Below are positions 18,799 to 26,035 of a stretch of 64,000 nt of DNA, one piece after another. Numbering within the stretch: the stretch's first letter is position 1; the number at the start of each line of letters is the position of its first letter. A model generated the notes under the pieces. The model was not told the origin of the DNA, did no database searches, and saw nothing but the letters and a program-made list of their open reading frames with translations. The position numbers and the translations under genes were made by a program. The DNA comes from Gordonia sp. PP30 (lineage in GTDB: Bacteria; Actinomycetota; Actinomycetes; Mycobacteriales; Mycobacteriaceae): positions 372,001 to 436,000 of the forward strand of contig NZ_CP095864.1 of the NCBI RefSeq assembly GCF_023100845.1, given 5' to 3'.

Positions 18799-19713
18799 TT
18801 AGGGCCGCAACGATCGCAGTCGGCCGACATCGAGGGTGTGGTCGACGGCGACGAGGTCCACCTGGCGCTCGGTGAGGCCGGCCGGCCCGGCGGTCCGCTG
18901 CGCTTCGGCGAGGGTGAACGTGCGCGTCGGAGCGGTCAGCAGTCCCGCCGCCTCGGCGTCCGACACCAGCTCGCGGATCGGCCGGGGCTCGTCGTCGGCG
19001 ACGTTGAGCACGCTCGCTCGCAGGCGGGCGGGGAAGGGCTCGGTGAGGAGCCCGGCGACGAGGGCCGCGAGTGCGGTCACCGAGACGGTCGACTGGAGCG
19101 CGGCTCCGTCGTCGACCAGCGCGTCGAGGGCAGCGGTGATGCGGGCCAGCCCGGTCAGGAAGCTCTTCGGTCCGGGGCCGTGGATGAACCCGGGCCGCAG
19201 CACCAGGCCGCCGGCGTCGATCACGAGGTCTTCGGCGGCGACCCGGCTGCGGCTGAGTTCGGTGACCGGTGCGACGGGCGCGGTCTCCGGCCGGTCGCGG
19301 AACGGTCCGGGGCCGTAGACGCCGATGGTGCTGAGATAGAGCAGCGAATCGATGCCGAGGTCATGGGCGACGGCGGTGAGATTCGCGGTGCCGTCGCAGT
19401 TGGTGCTCCATGCGAGGGCCGGGTCGGAACCGGTGTACGACGCCGCATGGACGATCCCGTCGACACCGGTCAGTGCGGCCGTGAGAGCGGAGCGCTCGCC
19501 GAGGTCGGCGGCGAGCGAACGCAGATGGGGTGCGTGGCGCGAAGCGGGTGTCCGGGAGAGCGCGCGGACCGCGAACCCGCGCCGGAGGCACTGGTCGACG
19601 ATGTGCGCACCGCAGAATCCGGTGGCGCCGAGCACGGCGATCGTGCGGGTCGGCGCGCCGTCTGCGGTCCACTTATGCTGATGCCCGGCCGGTTTGACTA
19701 CCGTGGTGTTCAA
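18799..19713 (-). CDS. NAD(P)-dependent epimerase/reductase of a gamma-butyrolactone cassette
   Basis: A short-chain dehydrogenase of the extended epimerase type, 304 residues from a TTG start at 19713 (AAGGA lies 10 bases upstream; no ATG or GTG is available before the fold). The Rossmann motif is IAVLGATGFCGAHIVDQ, and the catalytic YxxxK appears absent or altered, with STIGVYGPGP at the usual site. It is divergent from a TetR receptor gene and followed by an AfsA-like gene. The trio reproduces the gblE-gblR-gblA arrangement of Rhodococcus jostii, where the enzyme is thought to modify the butyrolactone precursor. Confidence 0.7.
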   Translation of the reverse strand: MNTTVVKPAGHQHKWTADGAPTRTIAVLGATGFCGAHIVDQCLRRGFAVRALSRTPASRHAPHLRSLAADLGERSALTAALTGVDGIVHAASYTGSDPALAWSTNCDGTANLTAVAHDLGIDSLLYLSTIGVYGPGPFRDRPETAPVAPVTELSRSRVAAEDLVIDAGGLVLRPGFIHGPGPKSFLTGLARITAALDALVDDGAALQSTVSVTALAALVAGLLTEPFPARLRASVLNVADDEPRPIRELVSDAEAAGLLTAPTRTFTLAEAQRTAGPAGLTERQVDLVAVDHTLDVGRLRSLRP

Positions 19714-19751
19714 CTGGACTTGATCCTTACATGGGAGCGGAGGGAGAGCTG

Positions 19752-20414
19752 GTGGCCGAGCTGAAGCAGGCACGGGCGATCGCGACACACGAGCGCATCC
19801 TGCGGGGTGCGGCGTCGGCGTTCGCCGTCGGCGGGTACGACCGGGCGAATCTGAACGACATCATCGCCGCGACGGGCATGACCCGCGGTGCGTTGTACTT
19901 CCATTTCAAATCGAAGGAAGAGCTCGCGGCGGAGGTGATGGCCCGTCAGCACCAGGCGTCGATCGCTGCCGTCGAGTCGATCGCGGCGACGGGGGCGCCC
20001 GCGCTGGCGCAGATCGTGATGCTGTGCCATGAGATGGGCAGGCAGATCGTGGAGGACCCGATCGTCGAGGGCGGTATCCGGCTGACGCTGGAGCTGAGTT
20101 CGGGTCCGGGACCGGACGGCCCGTACAAGGACTGGATCGAGGCTTGCCGGGTCCTGACCGTACAGGCGATCAACGAGGGCGACATGTTGTCGACGATCGT
20201 GCCGGCGGACTTCGCCGAGTACGTGATCTCGTCGTTCACCGGTGTGCAGATGGTCGCCAACGTGCTGACGCGGCGGACCGACCTGCAACGGCGCATCGAC
20301 CAGATGTGGGGGATTCTGCTTCCCGGAATCATGCGCCCGGACAGCACCAATCCGCGCAGTGAGATCCAGGATGCCCGCTGGACGCCCCCGGGGGAGCCGG
20401 TCAGCGAGCACTGA
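19752..20414 (+). CDS. TetR-family gamma-butyrolactone receptor-like repressor
   Basis: A 220-residue TetR regulator. The helix-turn-helix is NDIIAATGMTRGALYFHFKS (residues about 33-52), and the following KEELAAEVM is typical of ScbR/ArpA-type receptors. I chose GTG at 19752, with GGAGGGAGA 5-6 bases upstream, over the ATG at 19731, which has none. The C-terminal ligand domain has conserved Trp residues (DWIEAC, QMWGIL) consistent with butyrolactone binding. Its 3' end overlaps the convergent AfsA-like gene by 14 bp. It probably represses the divergent reductase and the AfsA gene until the autoinducer is present. Confidence 0.78.
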   Translation: MAELKQARAIATHERILRGAASAFAVGGYDRANLNDIIAATGMTRGALYFHFKSKEELAAEVMARQHQASIAAVESIAATGAPALAQIVMLCHEMGRQIVEDPIVEGGIRLTLELSSGPGPDGPYKDWIEACRVLTVQAINEGDMLSTIVPADFAEYVISSFTGVQMVANVLTRRTDLQRRIDQMWGILLPGIMRPDSTNPRSEIQDARWTPPGEPVSEH

Positions 20415-21336
20415 CCCGGACGTCGGCGTCCGCGACGTGGTGATCGCGCTGACGGCACGTCACCGTCGCGCCGGTGGGGTTCCCGTTCGGGGTGACCGCG
20501 ACGGTGACCGGTTCGTCGAGTTCGGCGAACCGCTGGAATCGGGCGTCGAACGACTCGAGGGACGCGGACGGATCGTCCGACGCCAGGCGCACGGCCTGGC
20601 GGATGCCTTCCAGTAAGAGCATGCCCGGGACGTGGTCGCAGCCGTGGTCGAACAGCACCGGATGGGACGGGTCGACGCGCAGCCTCCACGAGTCGGCACC
20701 GGGCGCGTCGCCGAGCACCACGTCCGCCGGATCGAGCACGCCGACGCTGCCCGGCGCCACCGGAGTGACACGGGGCGGCGTGCCGACGGTGCGCGGCCCC
20801 GCGCCGCGCCAGCGGAGCCGTTCGTAGCCGGTGGCGTCGAAGATCTTCGTGTCGCCCGACCCGGTGGCGATCACCTGGCCGTCGCGCACGAACGTGAGCT
20901 GCGCGGTGAGACCCGCGACCTCCGGCCCGCGGTACTCGACCTGCCGGGCGTCGAACCGTACGTGCAGTTCAGCGGGCGATTCCCCGACATTCAGGCCGTG
21001 CGGCCACCGCGGAACGCGTAGTCCGAGGGCCTGCATGGTGAACTTCGAGGCCGGCGGCACGTCGTAGAAGGAGTGCGCGACGGCGATCACCGACTGGCGG
21101 AGGACCTCGGCCAGCAGCAAGGTGTCGTACCGGCCGCCGATCGGGCGGTAGAACGCGTGTCGGCGGGGCAGCTGAGCGGCGAGTTCGAAGGCGTCGTCGC
21201 CGGTCGTGACGAGGTCGGTCAGAAACACCTCGGCGACCGACGCCCGGTGCACGAGCGCGCGGTCGACGGTCCGATCGAACCGGAGCACCGAATCTTCGAA
21301 CAAACTACCGGATAGCGTGTTTATGTCGCTGCCCAC
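20401..21336 (-). CDS. AfsA/ScbA-like gamma-butyrolactone synthase (A-factor biosynthesis hotdog protein)
   Basis: A 311-residue protein with two A-factor hotdog repeats. Repeat one has VHRASVAEVFLTD and HAFYRP at residues 30-65, and repeat two has DHVPGMLLLEGIRQA near 235-250, the conserved DHxPGMxxLE motif. AfsA enzymes condense a beta-ketoacyl chain with dihydroxyacetone phosphate to make butyrolactone signals. The annotated start is GTG 21336, but it lacks a ribosome-binding site. GTG 21288 is an alternative that would leave the candidate operator at 21302-21325 upstream of the coding region. Function is inferred from family and cassette. Confidence 0.8.
   Translation of the reverse strand: MGSDINTLSGSLFEDSVLRFDRTVDRALVHRASVAEVFLTDLVTTGDDAFELAAQLPRRHAFYRPIGGRYDTLLLAEVLRQSVIAVAHSFYDVPPASKFTMQALGLRVPRWPHGLNVGESPAELHVRFDARQVEYRGPEVAGLTAQLTFVRDGQVIATGSGDTKIFDATGYERLRWRGAGPRTVGTPPRVTPVAPGSVGVLDPADVVLGDAPGADSWRLRVDPSHPVLFDHGCDHVPGMLLLEGIRQAVRLASDDPSASLESFDARFQRFAELDEPVTVAVTPNGNPTGATVTCRQRDHHVADADVRVSAR
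21302..21325. promoter_or_regulatory. Candidate butyrolactone-receptor operator (ARE-like inverted repeat)
   Basis: The sequence AAACTACCGGATAGCGTGTTT (21303-21323, given here as AAACTACCGG plus ATAGCGTGTTT) is an imperfect palindrome centred on CCGG. Autoregulatory elements bound by ScbR/ArpA receptors are likewise 22-26 bp AT-flanked palindromes with an ACCGG core. It lies at the 5' end of the AfsA-like gene, downstream of a possible -10 (TATTAACT, minus strand near 21345). Binding is inferred. Confidence 0.4.
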
Positions 21337-21388
21337 ATGTAGTTAATAGCAGCGAAAGCCGACAGGTCGCCACGATATGGAAAGGATC

Positions 21389-21402
21389 GGGACTAAAGTC
21401 CC
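21389..21402 (+). promoter_or_regulatory. DosR/DevR-type box upstream of a MspA porin gene
   Basis: GGGACTAAAGTCCC is a perfect 14-bp match to the core of the mycobacterial DosR (DevR) consensus GGGACTWWAGTCCC. It lies 112 bp upstream of the porin ATG at 21515. DosR controls the hypoxia/nitric-oxide dormancy regulon in mycobacteria, and related regulators exist in Rhodococcus. No regulator gene of that family is in the window, so the link is by motif only. Confidence 0.55.
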
Positions 21403-21514
21403 ATATTTTCTGGCCAAGATTGGAATGTACTGGCCGATATGTTGTCACATGCTGGACTGGTATGTATGTTTCTGCTGGATTTGCTGAACGGAAGCCACTC
21501 CAGAAGGAACGTGA

Positions 21515-22135
21515 ATGCGCGAGATCAAAGTAATGAAGACCGGTGCAACGGCATTGTTTGTGGCGATAGGGCTGGGGTTCGTGCTGGGGCCTACGCCGGC
21601 TGGTGCGACGCCGACTCCGCTGCACAGCAAGCACGATCGGTTGGCGACCGATGATGGCTGGACGATGGAGTTGAACGCGTCTGAGTTAGTGGTGAATCCG
21701 ATGCACAATCTGGCCGAGACTCCGACCTCCAGGGAGGGGTGGATCTCGTCCAAGGTCGAGGGTCGGGTTGCCGGAGATGGTAAGGAACCGGTCCAGGCAG
21801 CAATCCTGGAACATTTCCTCGTCGTCGGGTGTGGTGTAGACGTGTCCGATGGCACCACCCTTGGCCTGAGTGCCTCAGCAGGACCTAGCGTGGGCGTCAC
21901 CATCAGCGGCGTCCCGAGTGCGACGCTCGGCGCATCTGCTTCGGTGAGCCCGTCGATCTCGGCCCACATCCGCCCGGGCAAGATCACTGAGCTGTCGCTG
22001 GGGAAGAAGCAGTTGCAAGGTGATCACGCGTCGATCCGGGTGAAGCGCGCGAGAGTCTCGGTCGACGGGTGTTTGGGTAAAACGAGCGTCCGGATCATCG
22101 CCAGGACCGCCGATGACACGATCAACGTTTTCTAG
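21515..22135 (+). CDS. MspA-family outer-membrane porin (copy 1)
   Basis: A 206-residue exported protein. Its signal peptide (GATALFVAIGLGFVLGPTPAGA) is followed by a mature domain with the MspA order: early RLATDDGWTMEL, a central VEGRV strand pair, the glycine/serine-rich LGLSASAGPSVGVTISG and the C-terminal GKITELSLGKKQL. Such proteins form octameric channels in the mycolic-acid outer membrane. AAGGA lies 7 bases before the ATG. Two cysteines (VVGCGVD, VDGCLG) are unusual for the family and could pair. A DosR-like box lies upstream, and an ISL3 element is inserted 9 bp after the stop. Confidence 0.8.
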   Translation: MREIKVMKTGATALFVAIGLGFVLGPTPAGATPTPLHSKHDRLATDDGWTMELNASELVVNPMHNLAETPTSREGWISSKVEGRVAGDGKEPVQAAILEHFLVVGCGVDVSDGTTLGLSASAGPSVGVTISGVPSATLGASASVSPSISAHIRPGKITELSLGKKQLQGDHASIRVKRARVSVDGCLGKTSVRIIARTADDTINVF

Positions 22136-22144
22136 GCACATACG

Positions 22145-23595
22145 GGCTCTTCGGTTCTGAGAGTGCGTAGGTGAGGTTCGGGCCGAGCGCGGGCGACCAC
22201 AACATGTAGGTAGGCCCTGGGTGTGATCATGGAAGTTCTCACACACCCCTGACGCACACCACAGGACCCATGGCCGAGCTTACTTCCGATGTTGCCGACA
22301 CGATCTGCCGAACCGTCGAGTTGGGCGTGACGATTACCGGCGCCGCCCTCGACGCCCGCGACCGCACGCACGTATGGTGCCGAGTCCTGGACGCCGATCC
22401 ACACTGCCCGGGCTGTCAGATCGCTGGTGAACTGCGTGATCACACCGACCGCGCCCTGACCGATGTGCCGATCAGTGGCCACCCGGTCATCCTGCACGCC
22501 GCGGTTCCCCGGTTCGTGTGCCGCACTAGCGACTGCCCGCGCACGATCTTCCGCGGCAGGATCGACCACATAGCCCCAGCACGGGCAGTGGTCACCGCAC
22601 GGACCGCACGGTGGATTCTGCAGCGCATCGTGGTCGACAAGATGAGCGTTGCCGCCGTGGCCGCCAACCTCGGTATCGCCTGGGGAACCGTCAATACGAT
22701 CGCCCTGGACGCCGCTCGTGCCCTGGTCTACGACGGCGGCCACCTCGACGGGGTCCGCTGCCTCGGCGTGGACGAGCACAAGTGGAAACACGTTCGCGGA
22801 CAAGGGGATTCGAGTTTCGTCACCGTCTTGATCGACCTGACCCCGGTCATCGACGGGACCGGCCCGGCACGCCTGCTCGACATGATCGGCGGACGATCCA
22901 AACAGGTACTCAAGACGGGATGGCCGCCCGGGACCAGCAGTTCCGGGATCGGATCAAGGTCGTGGCGATGGACGGATTCACCGGCTACAAGAGCGCCACC
23001 GCCGAGGAACTCCCCGCGGCCCGGGTAGTGATGGATCCGTTCCACGTTGTACATCTGGCCGCAAGCAAACTCGACTTGTGTCGGCAACGGATCCAGCAGC
23101 AGGTGTGCGGGCACCGGGGCCGCAAGGACGACCCGCTGTACAAGATTCGCCGGATTCTGCATACCCGCACCGAACTGCTCACCGACAAACAGAAGATCCG
23201 CCTCTTCGAGTCGCTGACCAGTCACGACGACCATGTCGCTGTCGAGATCACCCACCAGATCTACCAGGAGCTGATCGCCGCCTACGAACACCCGCAGCGC
23301 CGCGAGGGGAAGAAACTCATGTACAAGATCCTGCGCCGTATCCGCACCGGACTGCCGGCAGGCCTGCAAGAGCTGGCCCAACTCGGACGAAGCCTGTGGT
23401 CCCGGCGCGCCGACATCCTCGCCTACTTCGACGTCGGCGTCTCCAACGGGCCGGTCGAAGCCATCAACGGACGCCTCGAACACCTCCGCGGCATCGCGCA
23501 AGGCTTCCGCAACCTCGACCACTACATCTTGCGGTCCCTACTGCACTCCGGTCAGCTCGCGACTCGGATCAACGCACTCTGAGAGACGAAGAGCC
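22145..23595 (+). mobile_element. ISL3-family insertion sequence with 8-bp target duplication
   Basis: A 1451-bp element. Its terminal inverted repeats start GGCTCTTCGGTTCTGAGAGT on the left (22145) and GGCTCTTCGTCTCTCAGAGT on the right (complement, ending 23595). It is flanked by a perfect 8-bp direct repeat CACATACG (22137-22144 and 23596-23603), the ISL3-typical duplication. The clean ends indicate a fairly recent insertion between the porin gene and the lipoprotein genes. Its only gene is frameshifted (see the transposase entry), so this copy is probably immobile by itself. Confidence 0.88.
22270..23582 (+). pseudogene. ISL3-family transposase interrupted by a frameshift
   Basis: The first part (22270 to about 22918) encodes the zinc-finger-like N-terminus (DPHCPGCQIAGEL, RFVCRTSDCPRTIF), the HTH and the first catalytic segment CLGVDEHKW. 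The second part, starting in another frame near 22920 (MAARDQQFRDRIKVVAMDGF), carries the rest of the DDE domain (VVMDPFHVVHLA, SNGPVEAINGRLE) to the stop at 23582. One base is missing or inserted around 22915-22920, where ACGGGATGG would otherwise join KT to W/MAAR. It could be decay, a sequencing error, or a ribosomal frameshift, although no slippery site is evident. Confidence 0.85.
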
Positions 23596-23669
23596 CACAT
23601 ACGTGGCCAAAAAATGGGATCCGGTAACGCCAATGAATGCCCTGGGGCTCTTGTGTACATTAAGGAGAA

Positions 23670-24149
23670 GTGATCGGTATGAGATATTTCTTGCCGTCGC
23701 CTGCCCGGTTGCTACGACTCTCAGTAGTGGCGCTTTCGAGCGTGCTTATGTTCACCATCGGGGCCTGTGAAGCTGGAGGCGGCGACGCCCCTCCGAAGAC
23801 TACGCTTTCTACAGGGGTAACCGGAACCGGCGGTACGGGTGAAGACTATGGGAAAATCAGGGTTCTTCTAGAAGTATCAACGGATGCGCTTCGAAGTGGC
23901 AATCAGGTATTGTTCGAGGAAACGCACTGTGCGCCTAAGCGGCGGCCGGCGTCTGAGGTCAGCAACCTACCGACCGCCTCGCCTGACCCAATTTTCAGTG
24001 ATCTCGTGGTCGAGAAAGTCGAGGACATCCACGTCACCGGTGATACCGCGACTGCGAAAATGACTGTGTCCTCTGGCGGTGAACTCGCGACGAATGATGT
24101 GAATATGGTGCGAGATCAGCAAGCCCGGTATGGGTGGCTCGTTTGCTGA
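23670..24149 (+). CDS. Small secreted lipoprotein, NTF2-like family (copy 1)
   Basis: A 159-residue lipoprotein. The signal peptide ends in the lipobox FTIGAC (Cys at about residue 33), giving a surface-anchored protein with a Thr/Gly-rich linker. The mature domain (YGKIRVLLEVSTDALRSGN ... VTGDTATAKMTVSSGGEL) has one internal cysteine (EETHC) and ends in a terminal Cys (YGWLVC), a pattern repeated in the next gene. An AAGGAG lies just upstream; GTG 23670 and ATG 23679 are both possible starts. The domain length and the pattern VxVxGDTATAxM suggest a SnoaL/NTF2-like fold. Function unknown. Confidence 0.7.
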   Translation: MIGMRYFLPSPARLLRLSVVALSSVLMFTIGACEAGGGDAPPKTTLSTGVTGTGGTGEDYGKIRVLLEVSTDALRSGNQVLFEETHCAPKRRPASEVSNLPTASPDPIFSDLVVEKVEDIHVTGDTATAKMTVSSGGELATNDVNMVRDQQARYGWLVC

Positions 24150-24637
24150 GGGTGACGAACGGGAGAAATAGGGAGCACGGCTTATGGGGGTCGGCGGCTC
24201 TGAGTCTGAGTGCGCGCCGCAAAAGAGGGTGGGTGCTCGCGGTCGTGCTTCTTGGGGTACTTCTCTTTACTGCAGGATGCGGGCTTCCTGAGGAAAAGGG
24301 GGATCCGCCGCCCCCGAGCGGTCATGGCGGTAGCCTGAGTTCGTATGCAGATGTGGCCGAAATCGTACGTCTTGTTGCCGACGGTGCGGCATCTGGAACA
24401 GATGATGAATTGGCAGACTACGTATGCGATCAGCGTCGAATGGAACTGCCAACGGTTCGATCGGAGAATGTGCGCAGAGGTCCTGTTCTCTCGGTGGACT
24501 ACGTGAAGATTGTGGGAGCGGAGGCCACTGCCGCTGTCGTTACGGAGCCGGAGGCTGAGTATGAGGAGACGTCCCATGTGCGCTTGGTGGCGAACCCGGA
24601 CGAGTCGAATCCGTCCCTTCGCTGGCTGTACTGCTAA
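24134..24637 (+). CDS. Small secreted lipoprotein, same family (copy 2)
   Basis: A protein of 167 residues or fewer, with lipobox FTAGC preceded by the hydrophobic VLAVVLLGVLLF. The mature part parallels copy 1: YADVAEIVRLVADGAASGTD, a mid-domain cysteine (ADYVCDQRR), VKIVGAEATAAVVTEP and the terminal RWLYC. The two are therefore diverged paralogs with a conserved cysteine pair. The frame begins with GTG 24134 inside the end of copy 1 and has no convincing ribosome-binding site, so the N-terminus is uncertain; translational coupling is likely. Function unknown. Confidence 0.65.
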   Translation: MARLLRVTNGRNREHGLWGSAALSLSARRKRGWVLAVVLLGVLLFTAGCGLPEEKGDPPPPSGHGGSLSSYADVAEIVRLVADGAASGTDDELADYVCDQRRMELPTVRSENVRRGPVLSVDYVKIVGAEATAAVVTEPEAEYEETSHVRLVANPDESNPSLRWLYC

Positions 24638-24649
24638 AGGAGGCAGTCG

Positions 24650-25147
24650 ATGGCTCCGCTCGCGAAATTGCTGTTGACGGTGTCGGTCGTGATCGGGCTG
24701 GTGGCGTGTTCGGAGGACGAGGCGCGCTACGACCCACCGGACGGCCGCGTCAACCACGTGGCGCGCGACGGCGCGGCGTCGGCGGTTCCCAGCCGCGTGC
24801 CGTCCGGCTCGCTGGTCACGGTCAAGGATCTGCGTCTCAGGACTCTCGACGACGCCGCCGATCTCCTATCGAGGGGGAGCTGGACGCCTGAGATCGTTCG
24901 GAGCTACTCGTTCTCGAATGTGGAGTTGTCGCGCGTTCCGGTGGAAGTGAAGGGTCGGACCTGGGTCGTGGTCAACGCGTGCTTCTCGGCCCAGAATCGC
25001 CGGAAGGTCACGTTGACCGCTGTTGCGCCTTCGGAACTGGCGAACGCTCTGCGGGCGGACATCGAGAACGACTTTCCGCCGGTGGACTATCTGAGTGGGG
25101 AATGCGTCGATCCCGCGGAGATCGATCTTGCGGCGCCGCCTTCTTGA
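24650..25147 (+). CDS. Secreted lipoprotein of unknown function
   Basis: A 165-residue lipoprotein. A strong ribosome-binding site (AAAGGAGG) lies 6 bases before the ATG at 24650. The signal peptide MAPLAKLLLTVSVVIGLVAC ends in the lipobox LVAC. The mature domain contains SYSFSNVELSRVPVEVKGRT, two cysteines (VNACFS, SGECVD) and an acidic C-terminus. Only 12 bp separate it from copy 2, so the three lipoprotein genes form one operon. It is not obviously a paralog of the first two. Base composition rises toward the core genome value here. Confidence 0.7.
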   Translation: MAPLAKLLLTVSVVIGLVACSEDEARYDPPDGRVNHVARDGAASAVPSRVPSGSLVTVKDLRLRTLDDAADLLSRGSWTPEIVRSYSFSNVELSRVPVEVKGRTWVVVNACFSAQNRRKVTLTAVAPSELANALRADIENDFPPVDYLSGECVDPAEIDLAAPPS

Positions 25148-25229
25148 GTGTGGGGATGACAGCACGCTTCGGGCAAAGAACAGGCGACCTTCGTGTCCCG
25201 TTGTTGTCCGCGTTGGCGGCGGTTTCCGT

Positions 25230-25324
25230 GCGAGAATGACTGCCTCGTCCGGCGGTGAACTCGCGACCAATGATGTGACTTTGGTGAGGGATCCGCTGGC
25301 GCGGTACGGACGACTGTCTGCTGA
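25230..25324 (+). pseudogene. Decayed 3' fragment of a third lipoprotein paralog
   Basis: MTASSGGELATNDVTLVRDP and LARYGRL are nearly identical to the end of lipoprotein copy 1 (MTVSSGGELATNDVNMVRDQ, ARYGWLVC at 24058-24149). DNA identity is high over about 90 bp and ends at the same CTGCTGA, but a one-base deletion puts the stop out of frame and no 5' portion remains. It is a relic of a duplicated copy, left between the lipoprotein operon and the next lipoprotein gene. Confidence 0.75.
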
Positions 25325-25429
25325 CCGCGCCGGGGAAGGGGATTCGACAGCGCCACGCAAATCACGCATTGCCGACGACTCCGGCGCCGGCTCTTGTCGC
25401 GATTCCGGCTCACGAGTAGTAGTCGACAT

Positions 25430-25987
25430 ATGAGGCGAATCGCAGCGGTACTCGTGGTGGTCCTGGTCGCGGCGTTCCTGGCTGGGTGTTCGGGCTCCGG
25501 CAAGGACAGCGCCGGCGATCGGACCGGCGCGGTCTCGACGGTCACCGAGATCGTGACGGCAGGTCCGTCGTCGGACACCGCGGCACCGACCACGACCACG
25601 ACCGTCACCGGGCAGAACCCGGCGACGACGGTCCCGACGCAGGCCACGCCGACGGCGCAACCGATGCAGCCCACCAAGTACCTCGGCAGGTGGTTCGGGC
25701 ACACCCGAAGCGTCGAACTGCGCGCGGACGGCACGGGTGAGGTCTCGCTGTTCAGCGGCGCGGCGGACGGCACGGTCTGGAACGTCACCTGGTCCGGGAA
25801 CGACTCGCAGATCCAGGTCACCATGGTCAGCAAGAAGAGTGTCTACGGCGACGGTGCTCCGCTCTATACGGAGGGGCAGACCGTCGAGGGGCACCTCGAA
25901 TCGCAGGCCGGCGGGCAGGTGCTGATGCTCGGCGGCAACTCATATTGTGACTCAGTCTCCGGCCAGGCCGGCTACTGCGGGGCCTGA
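25430..25987 (+). CDS. Secreted lipoprotein with Thr-rich linker
   Basis: A 185-residue lipoprotein from ATG 25430; the frame extends to 25394 but only this start gives a signal peptide (MRRIAAVLVVVLVAAFLAGC, lipobox LAGC). A Thr/Pro-rich linker of about 50 residues (TTTTTVTGQNPATTVPTQA) leads to a compact beta-rich domain (KYLGRWFGHTRSVELRADGT, WNVTWSGNDSQIQVTMV) with two C-terminal cysteines (SYCDSV, GYCGA). The pattern resembles the small extracellular domains found in several mycobacterial lipoproteins. No function is assigned. Confidence 0.72.
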   Translation: MRRIAAVLVVVLVAAFLAGCSGSGKDSAGDRTGAVSTVTEIVTAGPSSDTAAPTTTTTVTGQNPATTVPTQATPTAQPMQPTKYLGRWFGHTRSVELRADGTGEVSLFSGAADGTVWNVTWSGNDSQIQVTMVSKKSVYGDGAPLYTEGQTVEGHLESQAGGQVLMLGGNSYCDSVSGQAGYCGA

Positions 25988-26035
25988 CCTCGTCGTACTC
26001 GCGCGTAGCCGACGCCGCTGAGGCACCATGCACTC

